From Gnetum montanum (taxonomy: Eukaryota; Streptophyta; Gnetopsida; Gnetales; Gnetaceae): a DNA stretch of 64,000 nt. Both the position numbers and the translations under genes were made by a program. The DNA lies in NCBI GenBank assembly GCA_015680685.1, contig MNCI01009439.1, positions 456,492 to 520,491 on the forward strand. Reading direction: 5' to 3'. The first letter of the stretch is position 1. The number at the start of each line of letters is the position of its first letter. Under the pieces are notes generated by a model that had not been told where the DNA came from, ran no database searches, and saw only the letters and a list, made by a program, of their open reading frames with translations. Of this stretch, positions 46,401-58,190 are shown piece after piece.

Positions 46401-48501
46401 AGTCATATCATCAAACTCCCTGGTCTTACTAAAATGTATCAAGAAAAGGAATTATTCAAGATTACAGGAAAACATGGAGAGCTCAAGAGGACAAGAGAGG
46501 TAAGAAAGTATGGAGAATCAAGAGGAAGGAACCTGAGACTAAAATGACATTATCTAGCCAATTTTAAAAAGAGAGCAAAGCCTTGGAAATTGAATAAGTC
46601 TTTGTGAGAAGAGAAACCTCAAAGGATAAATCTCATTCTCAAGCTTGCTAGACACCTCCATTCTTCATCATCAAGCAAGGTAAGTAATGGTAAGTATAGG
46701 TATAATTATTATTCCTTGACATAATAAGATTAGAATAGATTAGTTTATGGAAGCTTCTTCTACTTCTAAAGTTTTTATTGATAAATGATCTTTTGGATTG
46801 TTAACTAGAATTTGTTAGTTTCAAATATCTTAAAACCTTTTAATGTAATTCATGGGCAAAAAATTTTTTTGTTGAACATTCATTATGGTTAAAAATATAT
46901 GTTTTGTGTTCCATATGATATAGCACTGTTGCTTCTCTTTGAAATTATAAAGTCTAATTACTTTTAGAAAATTTTTAATAATTGAAGCATTTGAATTGGT
47001 ACCTTTAATGTAACTCATGTATATTCTAAGAAAATAAACATTTTAAAAGGATTCCCTAATGGGATACCTTAGTCTCCACACTTGATCTTATAATTTCTAT
47101 GTAGCATGAAGATCTTAAAAGGCTTAAGGGAGAAGACAAATCTTTCTACAATAGATGCATTATGAAAAAAGGAAGAAACTCAAGCATGTATGTAGAGGAA
47201 GCATGTACCTCTTCAACAATTTTCATCCAATAGGCTACCCATGTAGGGGGAGTCTTTTGAGACTTTGACCAAAAGACACTCCCACTTCAACATCCACAAC
47301 TGAAAATTAGCAACAAAAGGATTATTCATTTAAGAGGATGGTAAAGTATTCAATGATGGTTTGGTATTCATGATATCTTTTGGTAAGAAATGAAGTATGT
47401 GTGTGTGTGTATTCTATCAACATGATTATCATATATTAGTTTATAAATTTTGTTTTTGGGTAAAAAGATTGGTTGTGTTTGATGTGTTGCTTTGTCTTAA
47501 AAGTTGAATATGCATGTTTTTACTCACCTACCATGAAATTGCTATTCCTTATCCTTTTATTGATGTTTTACAAGTAAGAGAATATTGTATGAGTATAGAA
47601 TCATGAGATATATGTTTTAATGGAATAATTGATTCAAATAGACAAGTTACTTAATCCTAAATGCTTAATCTTTAGTCTTTAGCATCTAGTTTAAATTCTC
47701 TTGGACATTAATTGAAAGGCTTGTTTTAGTCGTGTTTGGATTAGTTGTGACTCATTCATTTCAACTTTGTTTTTGAACAATAAATGGAAGCTCTTAATGA
47801 AATGTAGATTTTCATTATCAACCTATGAATTCAATGCTTAGGAATATGTACTCTTTACCTAATTTTTCTTCCTTCACTAAATGTTTATATCTCTATGATA
47901 GTACAACATGTTATGAATATATCTTCCCTTGAGTACTTAAACCCTCTCTTGTTAATATGGACTAAACTGAAGCAAGAAGTACCCATATTTCTATTATGAA
48001 GGACTTTTAGGGAGTTTTTGAACATGATTGGATAATATACCTAAATTTCCCCAAGATACTTGCAATCAATATATATATCTTAGAATTACTTTATTTAAAA
48101 AATGATATATCTTTTATACGATGAGTATGTATGTACTTGGAAGTATATTTGGATGAAGATTGTGCTACTATGGATATCATTTATGACTATGATATGGCTA
48201 TGATTGAGCATTGTTGAGATATGGTGGATCTATTTAAACTAATATCATGAGCAATATTGGAATTTATATGTTTTCATTTTTTTGCACTATCCTTTTTGTT
48301 GCTATCCAACAAGAAGGAGAGTTGTTTTTTTTATATTGATCATGCATACTATATGATATTACTCTTTTATGATATCTCCTTAGAGATAAGTTTATGTGTT
48401 TTATCCTTTTTGATGTTGTGCAAAAAAGGGGAGAGAATATTTATGGATATTTATATATTTTCATGTCTACGAAGTCATTTTCTTAAGTTTCAAACATCAC
48501 C
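46401..48501 (+). other. E internal region without recognisable pol
   Basis: Two kilobases of AT-rich DNA. I looked for copia integrase, reverse transcriptase (YVDD) and RNase H motifs in the frames and saw none. A 121-codon open stretch at 48257-48622 is hydrophobic, overlaps the LTR start and is probably chance. A GT repeat lies near 47397. Confidence 0.5.
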
Positions 48502-48515
48502 AAAAAGGGGAAGAT
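48502..48515 (+). other. E polypurine tract
   Basis: 'aaaaaggggaagat' directly before the 3' LTR, the usual plus-strand primer position. Confidence 0.75.
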
Positions 48516-49952
48516 TGTTGACCTTTTTTTATGTCAAAACCTTAAGGAAAATGGAGATAAAAGGATGTTTTTGTGATTGTTGTATTTATAGGAGTACGAG
48601 CAAAGGACTCAAGAACTCATAAGCAAAGTTGACATCACAAGAACTCAAGGGAGCATGGACAAATATGAAGAGTTCAAGCAAAATATGTCTATTTGTGTTG
48701 ATTTTTGTTGAGGATGATTCTTGGATGTTTTGGCATCTTTTAAAGTATTTTTGGCTCATCTTGATGATTTTATGAGGTTATAGGATCTATGGGAACTTGG
48801 TTGGAGGCATCAAGAGGCTCCTACCATCAAAACTAGTAGTTTCATTTTTGGGGCCTACAGAACAAACGTCTTCCCTACATAAGAGACATCTCCCCTAAGT
48901 AGTATATGTCTTTCAAAAATAGTAGACGTCTTACCAGGGTTGAAGGTTTCTTAGAAAAAGACATCTTTGAAAAATAGTAGACACCTTTCTAGTGAGAAAG
49001 ACATCTTCATGAAGATGTCTCCATAAAGATATCTTTCCTATGGATAAGACATCATTCTAGAATAAAGGTCTAATGTAGAAAGACATCTTAGTCCTGAAGA
49101 AGACATCTCTAGTGACTGTTAGATAGTTGTTGCATGAATTTTAAGGTGATTTTGAAAACATCTAGGCTATAAGAAGACTTCATTCTATTGGGAGAAGAGT
49201 AAGCATGAACTATCAAGTGTCAACATAAAGCAATCATTGTATACATAATTTTATTATTCTTGTACCTCATTGTACTATCTTTTGTATTGTTGTAAGTGGT
49301 CAAAATGTGTTGTACCTCAAAGTACAAGGATCAACAAAATTGGTTGCATCCTTTCCTTGTAATTTTTGTTTCTCTTTTACTACCATGTGGGGTTGATGTG
49401 CTTCTTGTGGTAAGGCATCATCCTTAAGATTATCAAGATCTAAGTGTTGGTGTAGCACCATAACACTTCAGATGTGGATCTCAAGTTGTAAAGATTATGG
49501 AATCTTGGAAATCACATTCTAAGCATGTTGAGACCTTGCAAGAATTGAGTGGATTTGTGGCATCAAATTACTCTAAAATGAAGCTTAGAGCTTGTACAAG
49601 GTGTGGTGCCCTTCAAACCATATTTTGAGCTTGTTGGAACCTTGTAGGATTGAGAGATTTTTCAGCAACAAAACTCTCCATAGTAGAGCTCAAATCTTAT
49701 AAAGGTTGTCATGTCCTCTAAACCAAATTTTTTAAGAAACAAAGTTTGGAGGTATGTAAGCAATCTACCCTTTGAGTGTGGACTACCCAAGTTGGGGAAC
49801 CATGTAAAATTTGATGTGCTTCTGTGTTGAATAATTTTTTGATTTGGGGAACTTATTCATTCCACAAACCCCCCACCCACCAACCCACACCACCCATCCC
49901 CCCTCCCCCACCCTGGTGCATCTCCCTCTTTTAAGTTCAATGATCCTCAACA
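48516..49952 (+). repeat. E 3' LTR (1437 bp)
   Basis: TGTTGACC to CCTCAACA. It contains the GACATC/GATGTC array (48865-49110) and a C-rich tract at 49864-49915 that also occurs in the 5' copy. Confidence 0.8.
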
Positions 49953-50700
49953 AGAACCATTTAAGTATAACTCCCACTTGCTCTTATCTTGAGATTCTTA
50001 TTTTTTCAAGTTATGTGTGCAAATTTTGGATTCAAAATATCTTTTTTGAACAACTTTGTTTTTCCCATTCAAAGTAATATTTTCAATCATCAAAGGCTCA
50101 CTATATATGTAAATTTGATTTGGTTACACTTTCCAAGGTAGCCACATATGTGAATAATATGTTTATGTGTATCCTAGGAAATTCTTACTCCAACTTCTCC
50201 TTAATAAAAGACTATATGAATTTTGGATATCTTCTACTTGAATAGTTACTCTACTTTTTATATGGGGTTTAGAATCGATTTCTAATAGAACATTAGGAAA
50301 TTAACCCATAATCTTCACTTTACTTTTGTCCACTTAAATAATCTTTTTATTGGATTTTTTGGGAGTCAAACCAAGTTTTTTGCATATAGACAAAGCCATA
50401 ATAGTAGAGGTAGCTCTAGAATCAACCATACAGTTTTCAAGACATGTATCTTTTATCTTCATTGTTAAAAGAAAATGAGGAGCTTCTTTATTAGGAGTAG
50501 AATCATAGCTAGTTTTTGTTATCTTATCAATGTTAGATACATAGCTTAACTCTAATTCTCCAACTTTCCTTTTATCTTTAATAAGCTCCAAAGCTTTTCT
50601 TTGCTTATCTCCTATATGTAACAATTGATAAATACTAATTTTGGCCTTGACATGTTTCAAATCCTTAATCTAATTATATACTCCATCTCTGTAAAAGCCT
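49953..50700 (-). pseudogene. D2 protease region
   Basis: It resumes D2 to the right of E. The open frame 50660-50334 reads YQLLHIGDKQRKALELIKDK, ELSYVSNIDKITKTSYDS and the active-site segment CMVDSRATSTIMALSICKKL. It aligns with the D1 protease. The catalytic triplet is D-S-R, sharing the arginine with D1. The part below 50334 is readable with stops (FLGY.., WLPWK-like). Confidence 0.75.
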
Positions 50701-51271
50701 AGTTTCTTCATCCATTTATTAAATTTCTAATTTTAAGTACTTTGCTTTACTTGATCTTCTTTATTTTTATTTTTCTATTTTCCACTTGGTTCAAAAACTT
50801 CCTTTTAATAGATGGATTAGAAATGACATTTGGAAGCTTGCAAGTAGTTAATTTTTCCTTTGATCATAAATTATATCTATTTTCTTTAATGTTGTTACAC
50901 TCTTCATCTGAAAATATATCTTCTTTAGAACTTGATAGAGAAGAGGTATCACTAGATCGATTCTCAGAAGATTTTCTTCCGTAATGAACACAAGACAATT
51001 CATTATTAGATTCAATATTAAGGAAATTGGACATAGAAACATCACTTTTATCCTCATCATTTGTTAACTTAGTGTCTTGATCTTTATGTTTCCTATTTTT
51101 CTATTTCTCCCTTATTTTAACTTTTGCCAACGCTTTTTCTAGTTTCACTACTTTGTTGGACAAGTCTCTCATTAATTGTCCTTTCTCAGATTTCCTAATT
51201 TCTAAATCTTACTCTATCTTAATATTAGATAGCCTCGGTAATGCTTTAAGTTGGACAAAATCTTGCATAGG
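50701..51271 (-). pseudogene. D2 gag C-terminal part, left of C
   Basis: It matches 4300-4840 of D1 (the Ser-rich SLSSSKDIFSDE-like segment and the Lys-rich helix). It is interrupted at 51271, the last base of the ATAGG target copy before C. Confidence 0.7.
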
Positions 51272-52136
51272 TGATGAATAGTGTTTTTCTAGCTTCGATA
51301 TTAGAGCCTCGATATCGAATACCTAATATCGAACCCCAAGATGCAATGTCAAAAATTTGATATCACAAGGTATGTGCCAACCTATAAATATAAAGCTTGG
51401 ACACACAGTTTCCATATAAGTTTTGTCATAATATAGTAGAGCTCTTCTAGTTTTTTTCTCCCAAGTTAGAATATTTTCCAAAGTGCCTGCAGTAGAAGTC
51501 ATTGAGTATACAAATCTTATTCGAGCACTATTGTACCTAAACAAGACAAGGTGTGCAACAATAAAGATGAGCTTTCTGATCAAACTTTGCAGCACCTTGG
51601 CTAGCTTAAATATTTTATACATGCATTTAATGTTTATACAATTTCCTTTAATGTTGTCAAATAATTAAGCTAAGTAAGCCAGTTCGATTAAATAGAAGTT
51701 AATTAAGCACATAAATACAACTACTTTGAGTATGCATATGACTCTTGGTAATCCATGCAACACTTAAAATTTGGTAACCCAACAACATTATACATGTTTA
51801 GGATGTGCACAAAAAATGGGATCAACTACTTATATTAGGATAGTGAGTTATTGATTAGCAATTAAATTAGTTAAACTTATTCATAAATTAAGTTTTAGCT
51901 TATTCTTAATTATAGACAAATAAAATACAAAATAATAAAAATGATGTGCCTCAATTATAGTTAATCATACAATTAAGCTCCACAAGTGTAGTTGAGAAGA
52001 AAACGATTGTCACGATTAGATTTCATGTCCTAGAAACAATGTACTTAGGAACTTAAGGTCTGTAGAATTTGATAGGATCACGTGTGAATACTTATGATTT
52101 GTCTGGTTGGGTGTAGGGGTACCTCGCCCCTCATCA
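51272..52136 (+). repeat. C 5' LTR
   Basis: TATA box TATAAATA at 51383-51390; GATATCGA-type palindromic words at 51295-51345; the shared word 'agttagaatattttcc' near 51466; end GCCCCTCATCA. Confidence 0.93.
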
Positions 52137-52137
52137 T

Positions 52138-52155
52138 TGGCACTGTTGTCAGGGA
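52138..52155 (+). other. C primer-binding site (tRNA-Asp type)
   Basis: TGGCACTGTTGTCAGGGA, one base after the LTR, is a diverged form of the tRNA-Asp complement; the differences are all transitions. Confidence 0.75.
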
Positions 52156-52298
52156 CCTTTTAGTTGTTACATGCATTATCTAGGACTTAGTGAAAAATTA
52201 TTTAAAATCATTAGAATGAACCCTAGAGTCATATAATACTTTAAAATAACTACAACAATTTTAAAAAGCACACTATGTTTTTATTTTTCTAACACAAG

Positions 52299-54200
52299 AT
52301 GTCTTCTTCTCATAGGAGTGATTCTCGATCCAAGTTTGATGGAATACATCAACAAGTGCCCCAATAATACAAAGTGTTATATGCTCATCTTGATGAGTAT
52401 ATACCCAATTTCACCTTCATCCTACACTAGAATAACCTTTTGTGGTGGCATGACATGGAGGGCAACATCATGTTGCTGCACAATTAATCCATTCCTGTGA
52501 TGCTCCATCAAACTCTTATATGATTAGATCTCCAAGGACTTCATGCTAAGTACGTTGTACAGGATAGTGATGTTAAGGATTATCATCCCACTGAGGCACA
52601 ACAACTAAGGGATCAACAACTAGAACAACACTATGAATCTATGAAGGAGAAGTGATTCAATGATTCCCCATACCTACTATTCCAAAAAGATGGTGGAGAA
52701 TCCTTCTCTAGGAATTTTCAGTGAAATTCCTCTCTTTAAATTCAGTGAAGAAGGTTAGAACCAAAACCTGTAGTTCATGATCCATAATCTAGGTTCTTAT
52801 AAGAATGGATCTAACACCAAAGGGGAATCCAAGGAGGCAAGTCAAGGTAGGGATGTGAACAAAAAACAAGATTGTGATCATAGACACAATCATCAAAGAG
52901 GAGGTACTAGGCACCATGATGAAGCTAGTCCTCCTTCCTCTTCACCTTCATCATTATCTTCTTTTTCTTCTGGCTCTGACTGCAACCACAAGGGACGTGA
53001 TCATGATGAAGGTGACCAACAGGACCGAGATAATCAAAGGGACCATCAAATAAGTTAGGATACAAGGCATGGGCATTCAAGAGAGACGTACTATCACGAA
53101 TGAAGGGATAGCATAGGGCATTGTAGGCACCAGAATCATGGCCTTAATGAGCCTTTACTTGCTACATGAAGCATGTTAAACATTGTAGAGGCAATGCGAA
53201 TTCCTATAAGGCACATTAAGGATAGTCAGATCAAGAGGCTAGACATGAACAACATCCCTAGGTTCGAAGGGATATAACTTTGATTAGGAAAACCATCTTC
53301 AAGCTTTCCATGATGCCTATTCCTTGCACAATATAGAAAATTATTGGAAAAAGCTTAAGTTGTTCCCTAGGACACTCATTAAAAAAGTAGAAAGTTGGTA
53401 CTGGTCTTTAAAACTAGAATCCATCATATGGTAGAGTACAATGCTTGAACTATTCAATGACAAGTATTAGATGTACTCCTAAGTGTCCAATTTGAGGAGG
53501 CAGATCCAAGGATGAAAGCAAGGGATACATGAACCCTTGGATGCCACCATGGGCTGATACTCTTCCTTATTACACAAATTTCTTGGCCATGGTTATTCTC
53601 AACTAGAACAACTGCACCACATCATAAATGGGCTCCAATCAAAAATGAGAAGAATTATTGGTATTCATGCCCAAGGGAGATTGTCAAAATTAAGAGCTCA
53701 TCATATCCAAAGGCTAATCAATCAAGTAGCAAAAGAACAAGAAGAGTTCAGGAAATGTGAAAGTGCAGAAGAATACAACTATGATCCTTACATTCGTAAG
53801 AGGGAGGTTTGATTTTGTGAAAATGAGGAGGAATCATCACTTGATGAGCTGGTAAGTCGTAAGACCTTGCCATTTCAAAAATGCACTCTAAAATTTCAGC
53901 TAATGTTGATTAGTTGTTATACTCTATGAATAGCATATTTCAAGCTATCCTAAAAATTACTGAAGAGTCCAAAGAACAAAGTAGTGATCGTGATCACAGG
54001 AGACATAAGGAAGCTGAAAATGCTAATCAAAGGGGTAAGGGCAAGATTTTTGCAGTGGGAGAAGTTGCAAAGACTAAATTTGATGATGGTGGTGGGTGTG
54101 AAATATGGCAATGTAAACATCCCAAAGGAAACCACTCTAAATCCATGACTAGAACAAAGGAAAACACCTAGAAGATTTCCATATCCTTAAGTAAATCCCA
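52299..54200 (+). pseudogene. C gag
   Basis: The start is the ATG at 52299 (MSSSHRSDS). The N-terminal block includes HLDEYIPNFTFILH and DMEGNIMLLHN. A charged linker, open at 52777-53058, contains a Ser run and an Asp/His/Gln-rich part (CNHKGRDHDEGDQQDRDNQR). The capsid domain starts near 53170 (AMRIPIRHIKDSQIKRLDMN, then NNIPRFEG) and is broken by stops and shifts. A helical charged segment (SIFQAILKITEESKEQSSDR) and a damaged knuckle (C..WQCKHPKGNH) close it near 54150. Confidence 0.75.
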
Positions 54201-54840
54201 GGTAGTTCTACAAGAAACAATAGTATTATCTAAGTGGAACTCCACCGTAACCATATGAGTAGTACTAATAGTGACAGTAATCATAGTCATGGGTGTTGGC
54301 ACCGCCAAGGTAGCAATACCCTTACAAACAACCTGATCCATATGAGTATTACGTTCAGCAATCCTTATCTTCACATGACTCTTCTAGTCACATTTCTACT
54401 TTTCAACCTCACTACTACCCTCCTGACTCTTATCGAACTCATTCTCCACATGCAAGTAGGGATACCACCTTTTATCCTTATCCTCCTTCTATTCCTGCAC
54501 ATATTCCTCCATCCTAAACATAGCTACTACCTGCTCCATCTATGTAGGGTGAACTCCCAGCCAAACTATAGCAACGCAATGCTACCAAGGTTGTTAACCT
54601 ACAACCAGTTCATCAATTGGGGGGTTCAGATAATAGATCATGAAAAAGATCCTTTTTTTATCCAATAGTCCACCTACGCCCTCACATATACATGTGATTA
54701 GTAATCCTGCTTCTCCATCTCCCTCTGTATCTAATTTCTTTAAGTCCCCTTCAAACCAAATACCACCTAGGATCCATACTATTATGCTCACTTATATCAT
54801 ATCTAATTAGATCTATACTGGGAACCTTCCCAAGAAATTA
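54201..54840 (+). pseudogene. C gag-protease linker, Pro/Tyr/Ser-rich
   Basis: Patches such as SYLPAPSM and PSPSVSNFFKSPSNQIPPRI correspond to the Pro-rich tails of the A and B gag proteins. It has many stops. Confidence 0.5.
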
Positions 54841-54849
54841 GCTAATCTT

Positions 54850-55280
54850 GGGAGTCCTCTTCTTTATTTGTAGATTACTGAGAATGAACCATGTAAGGCT
54901 CTTCTTGATTCAGGTTTTAATGTTAACCTAATTTCTCATGAGATATATATTGCATGGAACTTATCACCTCTCAAGAAGAGCAACATCCAATTAGAATTGG
55001 TAGACCAATCCATTACTATTCCATTATGACTAGTAGAAGATATTATGACCACTATCTGTGGGTGATCTTATCCTACTAATTTCCTAGTGATCAAAGTGGA
55101 GAACTATAAAGGGGACTTCCCAATCATCATGGGAAGGGCTTGGCTAAGCACCATTGATGCAAGAATGGACATCAGAGATCTTTCCCTAGAAATATCTAAA
55201 GAAAATGCATTTGAGAAGATCAAGAAGAAGCAAGTTCCATGCATCGCATATAACAATACAAGGTGCAATTGCATGTAAAA
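54850..55280 (+). pseudogene. C aspartic protease
   Basis: The reading is CKALLDSGFNVNLISHEIYI, then SNIQLELVDQSITIPL, and GDFPIIMGRAWLSTIDARMD followed by IRDLSLEISKENAFEKIKKK. The triplet DSG is intact. One stop lies in the middle (55027). Confidence 0.75.
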
Positions 55281-55689
55281 ACTCTAGTTTGTTAAATGAT
55301 CATCCATCTCTACATGCAAGTAGTGTGCACCAGAAGCATATATTCAAAGGTGTCTATATGCAGGAGCCACAAAACAAGAGGGCACCTAGTGGCTAAGTAT
55401 TGATTTGGAAAGTAGCACACTTTGCATGGAACCTACTGAAAGCCTGACATGTACTTATGTCGTAGGAATGGATGAACTAGAGCAAGTTCATCACCAACTC
55501 TCCAATAATGCAAATGATTATACCTATTGGGGAGAGTTGAAAATTCCTAAAAATTTCAAGCAAGAGCCCCTTTAATTAAAAATTCTACCTACCAACATGG
55601 AATATGTATTTTTTAAAAATGAAAAGCTAGCAATAATTAATGCAAATCTTACTCCAAAATAGAAATAAATGTAATTGAATGTAGTATAA

Positions 55690-56960
55690 AATGGTTGGCA
55701 TCCTTTACTTGGTCATATCTTCAACTCATAAGGATTGATCCTAGGACATGCCAGCATTGTATCTACACTAACTTGACCATGAAGCCAAAGAGGCAACCAC
55801 AAAGGTGATTGAACCCCAAATTGAAGCAAATCATGAAGGAGAAAATCGAACAACTCCTCAAGATAGTAAGTGGGTTAGTCCACTTGTGCTTGTGCGAAAG
55901 AATGGTGGTAAGTGATGGGTCTACATCAATTTTCAGCTATTGAATATGGCAACATTCAAGGACCATTTTCCATTATCATTCGTTGATTAGGTATTAGACA
56001 CCATATCAAGGCATTGCTATTACAGTTTTTTGGATAATTATAGTGGCTATAAAAAAATCCAGATTGTGCTAGAGGACTAGGCCAAAACAACATTCACAAG
56101 TTCCTAGTGAAACTTTGCATATTACAAGATGCCTTTTGATATGTGTAATTCCCCTACTACATTCCAATGCTTGGTCCTTAGCATTTTTCAATAGCAGATA
56201 GGTAGTGGGGTAAAATTCTTCGTGGATAACTTCTCTACTTATGGGGCTAAATTTAAGCAAGCCTTAGACTACCATGAGCAAGTGCTAAAATAATGTGTGG
56301 AAACAAACTTCCAGCTCAATTGGTAGAAGAATCATTTGATGATCCAAGAGGGCATTATGTTGGACCATTGAATCTCACAAGTAGGCATTGAGGTCAACCT
56401 TGAAAGAATAAGGATCATCCAAGGAATTACCTGCTAATTAGAAACTGTCAAAGATGTTCATTCATTCCTTGGACACATTAGCTACTATTGACTTCATATA
56501 GAATTTCTCTAAGATCACAAAACTATTGGTTGAGCTAACAAAGAAAGATGCTCCATTTCTTTGAACCAAGAAATGTAAAAAAGCATTCCAATAATTGAAG
56601 GAGAAACTTGTAGAAACTCTAATTCTATAAGCACTCAATTGGTCCAGAACATTTCATGTTATGAAAAATGCATCCAATTACACCTTGGGAGTAATTCTTA
56701 TGCAGGTGAACAACAAGAAATGTCCATATTACATCCACTATGCAAGCCGAAGCATTATGGGTGCACAACTGAACTACACCACCATAGAAAAAGAATTGAT
56801 GGTAGTGGTGTTTGTGATAGAAAAGTTTAAACATTATGTGCTTGGATACAAATTTTTTATGCACACAGACCATAATGTAATCTACTTCCTAATGAACAAG
56901 CCAATAGTGAGCCTCGTGTCAAACGATGGCTGGTGATCTTATAGGAATTTGATCTTACAA
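55690..56960 (+). pseudogene. C reverse transcriptase and RNase H
   Basis: Recognisable pieces in order: TWSYLQLIRIDPRTCQHCIY, RLNPKLKQIMKEKIEQLLK, SKWVSPLVLVRKNGG, KDHFPLSF, the active-site region FFVDNFSTYG (second Asp changed to Asn), GIMLDH, SFLGHISYY and NFSKITKLLVELTKKDAPF. RNase H: MKNASNYTLGVILMQVNNKK, QLNYTTIEKELMVVVFVIEK and HTDHNVIYFLMNKP. It has several frame changes. Confidence 0.8.
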
Positions 56961-57229
56961 TGGTAGATTGAAAGGGAACTAAGAATGTGTTTCTTGATCA
57001 CTTTTCTTGGTTGTGATGGGACAACAAAGAGCAAGAAAGTCCACTATCAGATCTGTTTCTTGATAAACTCCTCTTTGCTGAGGCTATAATTGAACAATTT
57101 TCTACTAAGCCTAAATGGTATGATGGCATTATCACCTATCTTCTCTCTTAAGAGATGCCACAAGGGTTAGACCACCAAAAGAAATAATAGTTTCTTCACT
57201 AGGTAAAACACTTCATGGAGATCAACAGA

Positions 57230-58190
57230 CATCTCTACAAGGTGTGCATCGATGGCTTAGTTCATTGGTTTGTTTCTAATGTTGATCAATTGTGCATTCT
57301 CCAAGATGCTCATGAAGGTCCTTGTGGGGGCAACTATGCATAGCCATTAAAATCCTTATGGCAGGGTATTATTGGCCAACAATCTTCAAGGATCCTCACC
57401 AATTTTTCCACTCTTGTAAATGCTTCCAATGAGATGATGGAATGACTACTTGAATGGAGGAACCTCAAGAGTGGATCCAACCACTGGAATCCTTCAACAT
57501 CTGTGACATTGATTTCATAGATCCCATCACACCCATGTCAAATGAAAAGGCATACATCATAGTCACTATTGACTATTGTACCAAATGGGTAAAAGTAGCA
57601 GTCGTCACCTACTATATATATTTTGCTGCTACTTGGTTTGTATAACAGAATGTTGTAAACAAGTTTGGTATGCCACATGCATTAATTTCTGACAATGGAA
57701 TTTACTTTATAGGTACTACCATTTGGAAGCTTATCCAATGCTTAGGAGTTAAACATAAACCAACAACACCCTACCACCCCCAAGCTAATGATCAAGCTAA
57801 GGTTACAAATAGGGAAATCACAAAAATTATAATAATAACTATTAGCAAATATAGGAGGGACTAGAGCACAAAACTTAATGATTCCCTCTAGGCCCACCAC
57901 TTAACATGGAAACTTCCCATAGGCTATTCTCCTTATGAGTTGGTGTACAGAAAATTACCAACACTTCCTATTCAATCTAAGCTTCGTACACTTTCAACAA
58001 CCTATGACTTTGATCTTGACTTAAGTCTAGCACAAAAAGAAAGATTAATGAATCTCAACTTGCTAGAAAAAAACCGATTTGTGGCCCTATCATCTAATGA
58101 GCTACACAAGGCATTCAACAAAAAATGCCATAACCTTAAAATTAGTAAAGTTAAATTTCAACCAAGAGATAAGGTTCCCTATTAGAACCC
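57230..58190 (+). pseudogene. C integrase
   Basis: The zinc part is AHEGPCGGNYA and HSCKCFQ. The core has VTIDYCTKWVKVAVVTYYIY and ISDNGIYFIGTTIWKLIQCL. The segment TTPYHPQANDQAKVTNREIT has K where catalytic E belongs, as in A. A C-terminal part follows (NEIHKAFNKKCHNL-like, then KFQPRDKVPY). A few stops. Confidence 0.8.

Larger units (their letters stand above)
24504..49952 (+). mobile_element. Copia element E (gag-only), hosting A
   Basis: The LTRs start TGTTGACC (24504 and 48516) and the 3' LTR ends CCTCAACA, giving a TGTTGA/TCAACA inverted terminus. A 14-base purine tract precedes the 3' LTR. Inside are a gag frame with zinc knuckle and 2.1 kb of AT-rich DNA without pol. The 5' LTR is split by A. 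Flanking 5-mers (ataag and agaac) do not match, so the target duplication is not confirmed. Confidence 0.8.

Noticed and set aside
48257-48622. 121-codon open frame with hydrophobic content at the end of E
   Set aside because: It runs across the purine tract into the 3' LTR, has low-complexity Phe/Leu/Ser use typical of AT-rich DNA, and matches no family I know.
49850-49915. C-rich tract as a G-quadruplex or regulatory site
   Set aside because: It also occurs, differently shaped, in the 5' LTR next to an N and may be a sequencing-prone low-complexity run; no regular G-tract spacing on the other strand.
24499-49957. A 5-bp target duplication for E (ataag/agaac)
   Set aside because: The flanking bases do not match, so I give the E boundaries from LTR ends only.
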